DNA of 64,000 nucleotides, from assembly GCF_004369205.1 (NCBI RefSeq), contig NZ_QFGA01000001.1, positions 2,288,338 through 2,352,337 of the forward strand. Direction: 5' to 3'. Under the pieces are notes generated by a model, which was not told where the DNA came from, did no database searches, and saw nothing but the letters and a program-made list of their open reading frames with translations. Of this stretch, positions 33,242 through 41,383 are shown piece by piece. Every line of letters begins with the position of its first letter. Position 1 is the first letter of the stretch. Made by a program: the position numbers and the translations under genes. Source of the DNA: Pelotomaculum schinkii (lineage in GTDB: Bacteria > Bacillota > Desulfotomaculia > Desulfotomaculales > Pelotomaculaceae).

Positions 33242-33412
33242 TTACTTAAACAGCTTACCCAGCAGCCTGCCCGTGGCTTTGCCCGCTGCTCTCCTGGCTA
33301 TACGTTTACCTACGGTCCCTTTCTGGACGGCTGAAACGTCCCCCAGGAGTTTAGCAAGGCCGTAGAGCAGGCCTCTGGTTTGGCTGATGGGGGCCTTCTT
33401 CCTACGGGCCAA
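33242..33412 (-). CDS. Small basic conserved mobile-element protein (56 residues)
   Basis: On the minus strand a TTG at 33412 follows GGAGG by seven bases. The product is MARRKKAPISQTRGLLYGLA, KLLGDVSAVQKGTVGKRIAR, RAAGKATGRLLGKLFK. This very basic small protein type, with RGxLYGLAKLLGDVxAVxKG, recurs on many bacterial mobile elements as I remember it, without a known role. It lies 13 bases after the excisionase-like gene, in the same direction. Confidence 0.65.
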   Translation of the reverse strand: MARRKKAPISQTRGLLYGLAKLLGDVSAVQKGTVGKRIARRAAGKATGRLLGKLFK

Positions 33413-33425
33413 TGTGATACCTCCC

Positions 33426-33608
33426 TCATTTTTTTGTATCCTTGACCATTCGTTTCTCTATGAATTTTTCTAAATCACTTGGGCGAATGCGCCAATTATC
33501 ACCAACCTTAGCGGCGGGCAATTCACCTGAACGCAAGTAGATATACACGGTCCTAAGATGAACTTTTAAAAGATTAGCTGCTTCTTGAGGTGTAAGTAAC
33601 TCTTGCAT
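33426..33608 (-). CDS. Excisionase-family helix-turn-helix protein
   Basis: This 60-residue protein shows LLTPQEAANLLKVHLRTVYI, YLRSGELPAAKVGDNWRI and RPSDLEKFIE, the canonical HTH_17 excisionase domain. It is divergent from the operon that ends with the integrase, so it may control that operon and excision of element B. Confidence 0.85.
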   Translation of the reverse strand: MQELLTPQEAANLLKVHLRTVYIYLRSGELPAAKVGDNWRIRPSDLEKFIEKRMVKDTKK

Positions 33609-33679
33609 ATTTCAACCCCTCCCACACCATACAATATCATATAACACCATAAACATCAATAGGATCCCCTGTAAACCCC

Positions 33680-33709
33680 TTGACATTGTATGGAGTCATA
33701 TGATATCCT
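33680..33709 (+). promoter_or_regulatory. Promoter of the integrase-side operon of element B
   Basis: TTGACA (33680-33685) and TATCCT (33704-33709) are 18 bases apart, 38 bases before the ATG at 33747. Around it, CCATACAAT and ATTGTATGG plus several CCATA repeats form inverted repeats that could bind the divergent excisionase-like regulator. Confidence 0.5.
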
Positions 33710-33746
33710 ATGGAGTGTAAGCAAAAAATTTTTTGGAGGGGTTCAT

Positions 33747-33914
33747 ATGGGTACCAAAACAAAATCACGGCTCTACCTAGTGGTTGACAACACCAAGAGG
33801 AAGCCGGAGCCGGGACCAAGAGATCCCGCTGTAGCTGCAGCAATCAAGCCCATTACATTTACCTGGGCAGTATCCCTGCAGGTGATAGAGGCCAAGCAGG
33901 TGATGGCGGCTTAA
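33747..33914 (+). CDS. Small protein, first gene of the integrase operon of element B
   Basis: The ATG at 33747 has GGAGGGG before it; the protein has 55 residues. MGTKTKSRLYLVVDNTKRKP continues into a short helical tail. There is no known motif. The good promoter and ribosome site make it a likely real gene. Confidence 0.5.
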   Translation: MGTKTKSRLYLVVDNTKRKPEPGPRDPAVAAAIKPITFTWAVSLQVIEAKQVMAA

Positions 33915-33979
33915 AGAGTTACTTGTATTATTACAACCACCCGGGGGTGGAAATTCAAAAACACAAGGGAGGTATTTTT

Positions 33980-34306
33980 ATGCCCGCAATGCCTAAAGAC
34001 GATTTTCAAGAAGCTTTTTATGGGTTTGTGTTTGAGCGTGCTTTTAAAGTTGCCTCTTATGCAGCGCAACAAGACCCCAGGTCAATTGAACTTCACAAAG
34101 AGACACACCAAGCATTTGACAAAATCAAAGAATTTCTCGGCGGTGATAATTCTCTCCTGCTTGATTTAGAATCAGCAATGAATGCGACTGCTTGTATCGT
34201 AACGGAGTACGCATACAGGCAGGGCTTAAAAGACGGGGTAGCTCTTAAGGCTGAATTAGGCATGGAACAACCCTTATGGGCTGGTGGGCTGAATGAAAGG
34301 TTCTAA
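33980..34306 (+). CDS. Small helical satellite protein, unknown
   Basis: The ATG at 33980 follows GGGAGG; the protein has 108 residues. The helical C-terminal part EYAYRQGLKDGVALKAELGM resembles FYLAGLQDGTSLKQFF of the element A protein at 14700-14981. The function is unknown. Its end overlaps the next gene by 14 bases. Confidence 0.55.
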   Translation: MPAMPKDDFQEAFYGFVFERAFKVASYAAQQDPRSIELHKETHQAFDKIKEFLGGDNSLLLDLESAMNATACIVTEYAYRQGLKDGVALKAELGMEQPLWAGGLNERF

Positions 34307-34478
34307 AGCGGTAATCATTGTACTTAGCTTACCCCTAGGTTTAGAGCGTCTTGAGTTGAAAAACATGATTCTAATTACAATGGACTACGCGAAAAGATGC
34401 GCGGCAAGTTATTTAGAATTTAAAAGGGGTAGTGAGCACAAAGCGACCAGTTTAGCCAGAGAGGGGCTAGAGCAATGA
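34293..34478 (+). CDS. Mini-protein family member 1
   Basis: This 61-residue protein starts MKGSKAVIIVLSLPLGLERL, ELKNMILITMDYAKRC. The first 36 residues follow the same pattern as the two short frames after it: MK-x3-4-I-x-x-P/L, then LE/LK-x-hydrophobic-LI-x3-Y. It overlaps both neighbours (14 and 4 bases), as in a translationally coupled operon. The C-terminal tail is basic and helical. The function is unknown. Confidence 0.45.
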   Translation: MKGSKAVIIVLSLPLGLERLELKNMILITMDYAKRCAASYLEFKRGSEHKATSLAREGLEQ

Positions 34479-34579
34479 AAGGGGTTGTTATCGTACCAGG
34501 CTTGCCAGTTGATTATATCGAACTGGAGTATGTTGTATTGGTGAATGCAGAGTATTATAACGACTTGCTGGACAGTTAG
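34475..34579 (+). CDS. Mini-protein family member 2 (34 residues)
   Basis: The ATG overlaps the previous stop (ATGA). The product MKGVVIVPGLPVDYIELEYV, VLVNAEYYNDLLDS aligns with members 1 and 3 over its whole length. It is below normal detection size; the call rests on the threefold repetition. Confidence 0.4.
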   Translation: MKGVVIVPGLPVDYIELEYVVLVNAEYYNDLLDS

Positions 34580-34602
34580 TTTTCAAAAATGGAGGGCAAG
34601 CA

Positions 34603-34701
34603 ATGAAGGATTATATTATAATGCCCGGGCAGGTAGCAGACATGATTGAGTTGGAGGATGTGATTTTGATTAGCCTGGATTATGTGCTACAAATTATTTA
34701 A
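34603..34701 (+). CDS. Mini-protein family member 3 (32 residues)
   Basis: GGAGGG stands before the ATG. The product MKDYIIMPGQVADMIELEDV, ILISLDYVLQII aligns with member 2 (IVPG versus IMPG, IELE, VLV/ILI). Three diverged tandem copies suggest a gene kept by selection. Confidence 0.42.
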   Translation: MKDYIIMPGQVADMIELEDVILISLDYVLQII

Positions 34702-34780
34702 AGTTGTCCCTAAGGCCAACAGGCGGGCACTTGTTGACATGATTAATGTTTTAGGTGAGCTGAATGATCTTACAGCGTAA
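34682..34780 (+). CDS. Short overlapping frame before the Rha-like gene, doubtful
   Basis: A 32-residue frame (MCYKLFKVVPKANRRALVDM, INVLGELNDLTA) starts inside member 3 and ends inside the next gene. It has no ribosome site of its own, so it would depend on translational coupling. It could also be the remnant of an N-terminal part of the next protein. Confidence 0.25.
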   Translation: MCYKLFKVVPKANRRALVDMINVLGELNDLTA

Positions 34781-34973
34781 AATTAGAGATTTTATGGATG
34801 AATTTGAACAACTCGGAGAGGTCGGTTTTGAGAACAGACCTTTGCCAAGCGGTCAAAAGCAGAAGATTTATTTCCTGAACGAACCGCAAGCTACTTTCCT
34901 GTTAACTCTACTCAGAGACAGCCGGCAAGTAGTACGTCACCCTAAAACCAAGGTTTTGAGACTGGCTGGGTGA
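34764..34973 (+). CDS. Rha-like regulator fragment (69 residues)
   Basis: The product contains PSGQKQKIYFLNEPQATFLL, TLLRDSRQVV. Phage Rha regulators have a similar 'YxLNExQxxxLLxxxRxxxxVV' segment, but are over twice as long. Here only that part is present, so the gene is either a short variant or a truncated relic. It precedes the integrase in the same direction. Confidence 0.45.
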   Translation: MILQRKIRDFMDEFEQLGEVGFENRPLPSGQKQKIYFLNEPQATFLLTLLRDSRQVVRHPKTKVLRLAG

Positions 34974-35080
34974 GTCAAGGCCAGAGTGAAATGCTCTAGC
35001 TGGTTATTGAAATTCCGGAGTCAGTCCCGCTACAGTGGGGCTGACTCTACTAGAAATAATTGGAGGTGTAAGTATAGACC

Positions 35081-36334
35081 ATGGTTAAAAAGTCTGATCA
35101 ACAAAAAGACAAAAAGAAGAAGGCCCATAAGCGCGGACACGGTGAGGGGACTATATACCAGCGCCCTGATGGCCGTTGGACTGCTCAAGCTACAATAGGG
35201 CGGGATTCGGAAGGCAAACCAAAGAGGGTTACATATTACGGCAAAACCCGTCCGGAGGTCCTTGAGAAGCTTGATAAAGCCAGGGCAGAGTTAAAGGCCG
35301 GCACCTTTGTAGCCAATACTAAGATGAGCGTCAGCCAATGGATTGCCACGTGGCTGGAAACCTACGCAAAACCAAGGGTAAGACTCTCCACCTTTGAAAG
35401 CTACCAGGCCCTATTAACTCAGCATGTTACACCCGTCATTGGTGGCATATACCTAAAAGACCTGCGGCCTGAACACCTGCAAAAATTAGTTAACCAAAAG
35501 CTTGAGTACGGCAGGATAAATAAAAAAGGCGGTCTTTCTGCCAGAACTGTACGTTATATACTTGCCTTGATAGGCCAGGTTTTGAAGCAGGCGTTAAAGG
35601 AGGGCCTGGTCAACCGAAATGTGGCCGATTCTGTCAGTAAACCAAAACGCAAGCAGCATGAAATTGTTCCCTTGACTATAGACCAGACAAACAGCTTCTT
35701 AAATGCTGCGAGAGATAGCAGGCACTTCCCCGCCTTTCTATTAGAGTGGGCAACAGGCCTGCGCAGGGGGGAACTCCTGGGGTTACGCTGGAAAGATGTG
35801 GACTTGAAAAAGGGAGCTATCAGCGTCAGGCAGTCACTGATCAGAACCAAGTCCCAGGGGTTAACCTTTACAGAGCCCAAAACCAAAAAGTCCAGACGTA
35901 CAATCCCGATCCCACAGGAAGCCCTAACAGAACTAAAGGCTCACAAGGCCCGGCAGAACCAGGAGAAGTTACTCCTGGGTGGGGAAACTATAGATGGTGT
36001 TTATGTCCCCAATTACAAAGATAATGACTTAGTATTCTGTAGGGGTGATGGTCTACCGATGGACCCGCGGGGATTCACCAAAGCCTTTGATCTGATACTC
36101 AGCAAAGCAGGCTTGCCAAAGGTGGCCTTTCACGATATGAGACACGGCCACGCCACAATGCTCCTGCTGCTGGGGGAACATCCCAAGGTAGTACAGGAAC
36201 GGCTAGGCCACAGCACTATAACGATGACCCTGGACACGTACAGCCACATACTGCCAGGACTTCAGGAAAAGGCTTCATCGAAGTTAAGCACGGTATTAGA
36301 TATAAAAGAAAAACCTTCCCATCAGGAAGGCTAA
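35081..36334 (+). CDS. int: Tyrosine-family integrase of element B
   Basis: This 417-residue recombinase is likely to act at tRNA-Arg(ACG). An AP2-like arm-binding N-terminus (GEGTIYQRPDGRWTAQATIG) is followed by a SAM-like core-binding domain and the catalytic domain with TGLRRGEL (R, about residue 224), HDMRHGHA (H/R, about 350), LGHS and DTYSH (Y, about 385). GGAGG lies before the start. A hairpin (GAGTCAG/CTGACTC, near 35020-35049) precedes the gene. The att site lies about 125 bases after the stop. It is distinct from integrase A although both use the same att core. Confidence 0.95.
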   Translation: MVKKSDQQKDKKKKAHKRGHGEGTIYQRPDGRWTAQATIGRDSEGKPKRVTYYGKTRPEVLEKLDKARAELKAGTFVANTKMSVSQWIATWLETYAKPRVRLSTFESYQALLTQHVTPVIGGIYLKDLRPEHLQKLVNQKLEYGRINKKGGLSARTVRYILALIGQVLKQALKEGLVNRNVADSVSKPKRKQHEIVPLTIDQTNSFLNAARDSRHFPAFLLEWATGLRRGELLGLRWKDVDLKKGAISVRQSLIRTKSQGLTFTEPKTKKSRRTIPIPQEALTELKAHKARQNQEKLLLGGETIDGVYVPNYKDNDLVFCRGDGLPMDPRGFTKAFDLILSKAGLPKVAFHDMRHGHATMLLLLGEHPKVVQERLGHSTITMTLDTYSHILPGLQEKASSKLSTVLDIKEKPSHQEG

Positions 36335-36351
36335 CGCAGAGATTTACAACC

Positions 36352-36382
36352 AAAACCGTCATCGTACCAGGATGGCGGTTTT
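36352..36382 (+). terminator. Terminator of the integrase B operon
   Basis: AAAACCGTCATC (36352-36363) pairs with GATGGCGGTTTT (36371-36382), one G-T pair included. A second hairpin GGCTCCGG/CCGGAGCC (36429-36448) stands right before the att core. Confidence 0.7.
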
Positions 36383-36459
36383 AAAATTCTTATGCAGTAA
36401 GATTGCAGTAAATGAGTGTTTTCAGTAAGGCTCCGGTTACCCGGAGCCCTTGGTATCTA

Positions 36460-36536
<77 letters not shown>

Positions 36537-36753
36537 ATAATGGACCACCTCGTTTGCGGTGGCAAGTTATATTGTAACAAAATCGGGATTGCTCGTCAAG
36601 TCGTTGTTGGCCGGGCACATTATTCCCGGCATGTTCATTATAATCCAAAAGCTGTCAGAAGCCTGCGGGAAAAACTTACCAGATTAAAAATAATCCGGTG
36701 CAGCTCTTTTTTCCCGCCTTTTTAATAAACTGTTAAAAACTCTCCCGGCAGGT

Positions 36754-37662
36754 GTGCAAATGCAAACCCTGGCTCACTATTTTAAGCCCGATGCCTCAAT
36801 CATTATCCCCTGTAAAAACGAGGGCGGCAACGTCAAAATGACTGTGGATTCGTTAATGGCTGCCCTGCCTTCCAGCGGAACCGAAATTATAGTTGTTGAC
36901 GACTTGTCCCAGGACGATTGCTGCCGTTTTCTGCAAGCAGACTCCCGTTACGCCAACATCCAATATATCTCCTTGCCCGGCCTTGGCGCGGCGCAGGCCA
37001 GGAATTATGGCGCTGCTGCAGCAAAAGGGGAATACCTGGTCTTTTGCGACGCCCATATCACCGTTCAGGAAGGATGGCTGGCAAGCCTTCTAAGCACCTT
37101 TAACCGCCCGGGCGTAGACGCCGTTTCCCCGGCTATAGGCTCCATAGCCAACCCCCACGCAGTGGGCTATGGCCAGACCTGGAATGCCCGTCTGGAAACA
37201 GCCTGGCTTCCAGCCCCTGCCCGGATGGAGACAACCAGGGCGCCCCTCCTGCCCGGCGGGTGTCTGGCCGTGCATTCCAGTGTATTTCAACAAGTGGGCG
37301 GTTTTGACCGCGGCTTTATCGTTTGGGGCCACGAGGACGTCGAGCTGTCACTGAAACTGTGGCTTTTTGGTTACGGGCTTTACATCAACCCCGCAGTCAA
37401 AATCCTTCACCTCTTCCGCCAAAAACATCCTTACCGGGTAACTTTTGATTACGTTCACTACAACCTTTTACGCATGGCCTATTCCCACTTCAATAACAAC
37501 CGTGTTGATAAGGTCATAGCATTGGTAAAACCGTACGGAAAATCTGAAAGAATCATCAGAAATGTTTTAAAAAGCGGTGTTTTAGACCAGCGCCAGGATT
37601 ATTTTAAACGCCGCCAACGTGACGACGACTGGTTCATGTCCGAGTTTCAAATACCTTTTTGA
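36754..37662 (+). CDS. Family 2 glycosyltransferase
   Basis: This 302-residue protein has the GT-A fold signs: ASIIIPCKNEGGN at the N-terminus, IIVVDDLSQDD, FCDAHI (metal-binding D-x-H), and WGHEDVELSLKLWLFGY, the acceptor-site ED motif seen in GalNAc-type transferases. No membrane span is evident, so it is cytoplasmic or peripheral. It starts at GTG (or the ATG two codons on). It stands alone after the tRNA and probably acts on a cell-surface polysaccharide or protein. Confidence 0.85.
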   Translation: MQMQTLAHYFKPDASIIIPCKNEGGNVKMTVDSLMAALPSSGTEIIVVDDLSQDDCCRFLQADSRYANIQYISLPGLGAAQARNYGAAAAKGEYLVFCDAHITVQEGWLASLLSTFNRPGVDAVSPAIGSIANPHAVGYGQTWNARLETAWLPAPARMETTRAPLLPGGCLAVHSSVFQQVGGFDRGFIVWGHEDVELSLKLWLFGYGLYINPAVKILHLFRQKHPYRVTFDYVHYNLLRMAYSHFNNNRVDKVIALVKPYGKSERIIRNVLKSGVLDQRQDYFKRRQRDDDWFMSEFQIPF

Positions 37663-37674
37663 AAAGAGAGCTCA

Positions 37675-39132
37675 TCATGGTGCATTCTCCGCAACTTGGG
37701 CATCATTGACCAGAAAAGCCCTCTCCCAAATATCCACATAAGATCCTGTTGCCCACTCAGCCATAATAACGGTTTCGCCTTCCCTTATCTCAATTTCCCC
37801 CATGGGTAAACTGTCTAACTTTTCGTCGCTTATTCCGTAGATATACAGTTTGTTTTTCGTTTCAATAATGGCTATATCCTTATTCGGCGAAGTAAAGGCA
37901 TCCAAAGCGTTCGGAACCCGGTCTTTAATATTCTGCCAGCTAAGATATAACGTATCGTAAAGAATCAAATTGGCGGGCGGAATGATGTTGATAGGAAACT
38001 CCCTCGTTTCGGCCATGCCGTTACTTTGATAATTTATCCTTCCCTGAAGATACCAGTGTCCGTTTTTTCGTGTCAGCCCAAAATTCTCCTCGTCCGCAAC
38101 TTCATTGAGCAAAGTAACACCTTCATCACGCAATGACCGAAGCGCTTGTTCCCTGGCGCTGCGATAAGCTGTTAAGCCCTTGGCTCCCAACAGATCTGAA
38201 ACCTTGATACCGATCTGAGACGACAATTTGTCAACCGGCAATACCTGCAGAATACTTATACCGGCGGTAATATTTTCTATGGCAATATAATCGTTTCCTA
38301 TATAGTCAATGGCTATTGCTGTATTCCTTTTTTGCGCTTGCTTTAAAGAGGTCTCCCCCGACACTCTTTGAGTTGCCGAATCCTTCACCGCTGTATCGTG
38401 CGCGAATAATTCCGCAGTCCCATTATTCAGAGCGCTGCGTACCTGAAGCTCCCAGAAACCGCTATTACGCGGGAAAAAAATATTGTTCCTGGTCAGAACC
38501 GGACGGAGCTTTTTATCGTCCGAAGCAACCCAAAGGGTTTTATAGGTATAGCCATTATCCGATGGTATTTTCACTCCTATAAAAATCCCGGAGGTTCCTA
38601 TATTGCTTTCATTGTTTGTATCACGAATATTCGTGTCCGCAACCGGCAGGGGGCTGTCCGCCTGATCAGATATTTTCCGAAGCAGCAGTACTTTGTTTTG
38701 TACAAAAGCTATAACCGTTGCATCATCGATTTTCATAAATTCGCCCAGGAAATTTAAATTTGCATATAGCGTAACGACGTCGACTTCCTTATTCATAGAC
38801 ACAAGATAGTTGTTAAGTGCAATATATCTGGTCATCAAATAATCGGTTGAATTTACCTTCTTTATTTTATAGGAGGGTTTGTTCCAGACATAACCCCCTA
38901 ATACCGCAAGTTCCCTGGTAAACTGGGCAGTACCACCCTCTGCCGGAAGGTTTGCCTCGCCGGCGTATCCTTCGGGAGCCAAATTTTGCGTCACCGTCCA
39001 TTTCCCTTCCAATGGACAAACATTATATACCGGCGGAACAATCTTTCCTGTTGCCGTCCACGAAGGATTTGCGCAGCCGCTCAGCAAGAGAAGAGAGAAT
39101 AATGCCAGGAAAAGTTTATACGTATTAAGCAT
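37675..39132 (-). CDS. Lipoprotein of the two-component operon
   Basis: This 485-residue protein has a signal peptide with lipobox LLLLSGC (lipidated Cys20). The rest is beta-rich, without a recognised domain; the C-terminus EIREGETVIMAEWATGSYVD looks like a small beta-barrel. It is the last gene of the operon: its start overlaps the end of the sensor kinase by eight bases. It is probably an extracytoplasmic partner or sensor-modulator, which is inference from context. Confidence 0.7.
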   Translation of the reverse strand: MLNTYKLFLALFSLLLLSGCANPSWTATGKIVPPVYNVCPLEGKWTVTQNLAPEGYAGEANLPAEGGTAQFTRELAVLGGYVWNKPSYKIKKVNSTDYLMTRYIALNNYLVSMNKEVDVVTLYANLNFLGEFMKIDDATVIAFVQNKVLLLRKISDQADSPLPVADTNIRDTNNESNIGTSGIFIGVKIPSDNGYTYKTLWVASDDKKLRPVLTRNNIFFPRNSGFWELQVRSALNNGTAELFAHDTAVKDSATQRVSGETSLKQAQKRNTAIAIDYIGNDYIAIENITAGISILQVLPVDKLSSQIGIKVSDLLGAKGLTAYRSAREQALRSLRDEGVTLLNEVADEENFGLTRKNGHWYLQGRINYQSNGMAETREFPINIIPPANLILYDTLYLSWQNIKDRVPNALDAFTSPNKDIAIIETKNKLYIYGISDEKLDSLPMGEIEIREGETVIMAEWATGSYVDIWERAFLVNDAQVAENAP

Positions 39133-40516
39133 CCGGACGCTCCCCTTTGGGCAAGGTTATCACCACATCCGTTCCTTTATTAAGCTCGCTGCTGATTTCC
39201 AGCTTTCCGCCCATCAGGTTAACAATCTCCTCGCAAATCGAAAGCCCGATCCCGTTTTTGGAATGTGAGCTTTTCCCTTTATAAAACTTTTCTTTGACCA
39301 TGGGCAGTTCATCTGCAGCTATCCCGCAGCCGTTATCGGATATGGTAAATTTAAAACCTTCTTCTTGGACTTCCGCTTTAAAATGGACATAACCTCCCGG
39401 ATGATTAAAATTAAAGGCATTATCCAGAATATTAATAAACAACTGTTTAAGACGATTTGCATCCGAATAAATATTTGGCATGTTTTCAGGATAATCAACG
39501 GTAAAATCAATATTTTCCCGCACTGCCCGCGGGGTCAATTGTTTACGCAAATGTTCAAATAGATTCACCAGGTTCACGTCTTCAGCGTTGAGTTTGATGC
39601 GGCCGGAAACAAACTTGGAAAAATCCAGAAGTTCTTCGACCATCTGCGTAAGCCGTTCACTCTCTTTGGAAATAATATTCAGGCCATCTTTGAGCATCTC
39701 TTTCTGCTGAAAGCTTTCACTTTGTAAAGTAATCGCCCAGCCCTTAATGGATGTCAATGGCGTACGCAGTTCATGAGACACGGATGATATAAAGTCATTT
39801 TTGAGCTGTTCCTTTTTCACAATTTCATCAGCCAAGTAATTCAATGTATCAGAAAGCTTGCCGATTTCATCATCGCGCGTTTTCCTGCTCTTTATTTGAA
39901 AGTTGCCTGCCGCCATTCTTTGCGCCACAGCCGTAACTTCCTGCAAGGGTACAGTGATGGTATTGGCTAAAAAAATGCTGATCGAACCCACGATGAGGAT
40001 TACAAACAGACCGATTAAGATAAAGACTTCCTCCGTTTTGACAATATCCTGGTCAACGGCACTCAAAGAGGCGATAAACCGTAAAGCGCCTACGATTTGA
40101 TTGTCTGATTTGAGCGGATTGGCGACAGCCATGACTTTTTGCCCGTTCAAGTAGCCGACCCATACACCCGTTTTGCCGGTTAAAGCTTCCTCAATATCGT
40201 TACCCTTCATTTCCTGTGAAATGCTGCCCTGGGAATCCATTACAATGTTGCCGTTCTTGTCAACAATCTGCACTTCGGCATTACTCTGGTTCCAAAATGC
40301 ATCAACATTATAAAGCACATTGTCTTGAAGAGATGTATCCGAAAAATACTTTGTATACATCTCCGTGCAAATTTTTATCTGATTGCTGAGACTGCCTTCA
40401 AGACTGCTGTAATAGTTCTGGCGAACGATGTAAATAAGAAGCATTTCCAGAATCGCAACGGTGAAAATAATAACTATCATAAAATTGGCGGTTAACCTTA
40501 CTCTGATTCCTTTCAT
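39125..40516 (-). CDS. HAMP-domain sensor histidine kinase
   Basis: This 463-residue kinase has two membrane spans (about residues 10-32 and 165-190) around an extracellular sensor domain, a HAMP linker, HisKA with SHELRTPLTSIKGW, and a HATPase with QLFINILDNAFNF, DNGCGIAADELP and GIGLSIC. It is the ResE/PhoR class. It shares one base with the response regulator gene before it, and the lipoprotein gene overlaps its end. Confidence 0.93.
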   Translation of the reverse strand: MKGIRVRLTANFMIVIIFTVAILEMLLIYIVRQNYYSSLEGSLSNQIKICTEMYTKYFSDTSLQDNVLYNVDAFWNQSNAEVQIVDKNGNIVMDSQGSISQEMKGNDIEEALTGKTGVWVGYLNGQKVMAVANPLKSDNQIVGALRFIASLSAVDQDIVKTEEVFILIGLFVILIVGSISIFLANTITVPLQEVTAVAQRMAAGNFQIKSRKTRDDEIGKLSDTLNYLADEIVKKEQLKNDFISSVSHELRTPLTSIKGWAITLQSESFQQKEMLKDGLNIISKESERLTQMVEELLDFSKFVSGRIKLNAEDVNLVNLFEHLRKQLTPRAVRENIDFTVDYPENMPNIYSDANRLKQLFINILDNAFNFNHPGGYVHFKAEVQEEGFKFTISDNGCGIAADELPMVKEKFYKGKSSHSKNGIGLSICEEIVNLMGGKLEISSELNKGTDVVITLPKGERPDA

Positions 40517-41226
40517 TAACTGCTCCTGTCAGGTTCCGCCTGCAATCGATACCCGGAGCCCCAAACCGTTTTTATATAGTCAGGCGCAGACGGATTATTT
40601 TCAAGCTTTTCCCTCAGCCTTCTGATATGTACATCCAAAGTTTTCGTATCCCCAAAATAGTCTTCTCCCCAGACGGCATTCAATATTTCATTTCGTTTAA
40701 GCGCCTTCCCCTGGTTTTCCATAAACATCTTCAGCAATGCAAATTCGGTTGGCGTTAATTCAATTTGCACACCCTTTTTTAAAAATTTATTGGCAATAAC
40801 ATCCAAACACAGATCCCCGCATTGAAGAACATTTTTACTAACCTTAAAGTATGTCCTGCGCCTTAGCATGGCCTTGATTCGCGCTATCAACTCAAAGGGG
40901 TTAAACGGTTTGACCAAATAATCGTCCGCACCCAATTCAAGACCAAGGATTTTATCTGTGTCCTGCCCCTTTGCCGTCAGCATGATCACCAATGTTTCGG
41001 GCATCATTTCACGAATCTGCTGACAGACTTCGAAGCCGCTGATCCCCGGCAGCATCAGATCCAGTACGGTAACGTCGGGCCTAAAGCTTCTCAGCATCGT
41101 GAGGGCTTTCTCCCCAGTCTCCGCTTCTCCCACTTCATATCCGACCGCGCTCAGGTTAAGGGTGATAAAACGCCTGATCGATTCCTCATCTTCAACAACT
41201 AGAATTTTTATTTTTGGATCATGCAT
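40516..41226 (-). CDS. OmpR-family response regulator
   Basis: The protein has 236 residues. The receiver domain has VVEDEESI, the phospho-acceptor in VTVLDLMLPG, and VMLTAKG. The C-terminal winged helix has ELTPTEFALLKMF and DVHIRRLREKLE. It is the first gene of the operon regulator-kinase-lipoprotein and probably controls cell-envelope genes, perhaps including its neighbours. Confidence 0.95.
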   Translation of the reverse strand: MHDPKIKILVVEDEESIRRFITLNLSAVGYEVGEAETGEKALTMLRSFRPDVTVLDLMLPGISGFEVCQQIREMMPETLVIMLTAKGQDTDKILGLELGADDYLVKPFNPFELIARIKAMLRRRTYFKVSKNVLQCGDLCLDVIANKFLKKGVQIELTPTEFALLKMFMENQGKALKRNEILNAVWGEDYFGDTKTLDVHIRRLREKLENNPSAPDYIKTVWGSGYRLQAEPDRSS

Positions 41227-41383
41227 CGGATTTCTCCATTCTATTTAACTGGGCAATTAAATATTTAAAATATTGCTAGAAAACATATAATTATTCTATG
41301 GAAAAAGTAGCTGCCATTAACTCCAGAAACTCAATATGGGATTCGTAAGCAGGTTGTCCGGCTTCGTAAATCTTATAAATCGC

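Noticed and set aside
36540..36725. Short frame after tRNA-Arg(ACG)
   Set aside because: No ribosome site and no protein-like pattern; it begins within four bases of the tRNA 5' end.
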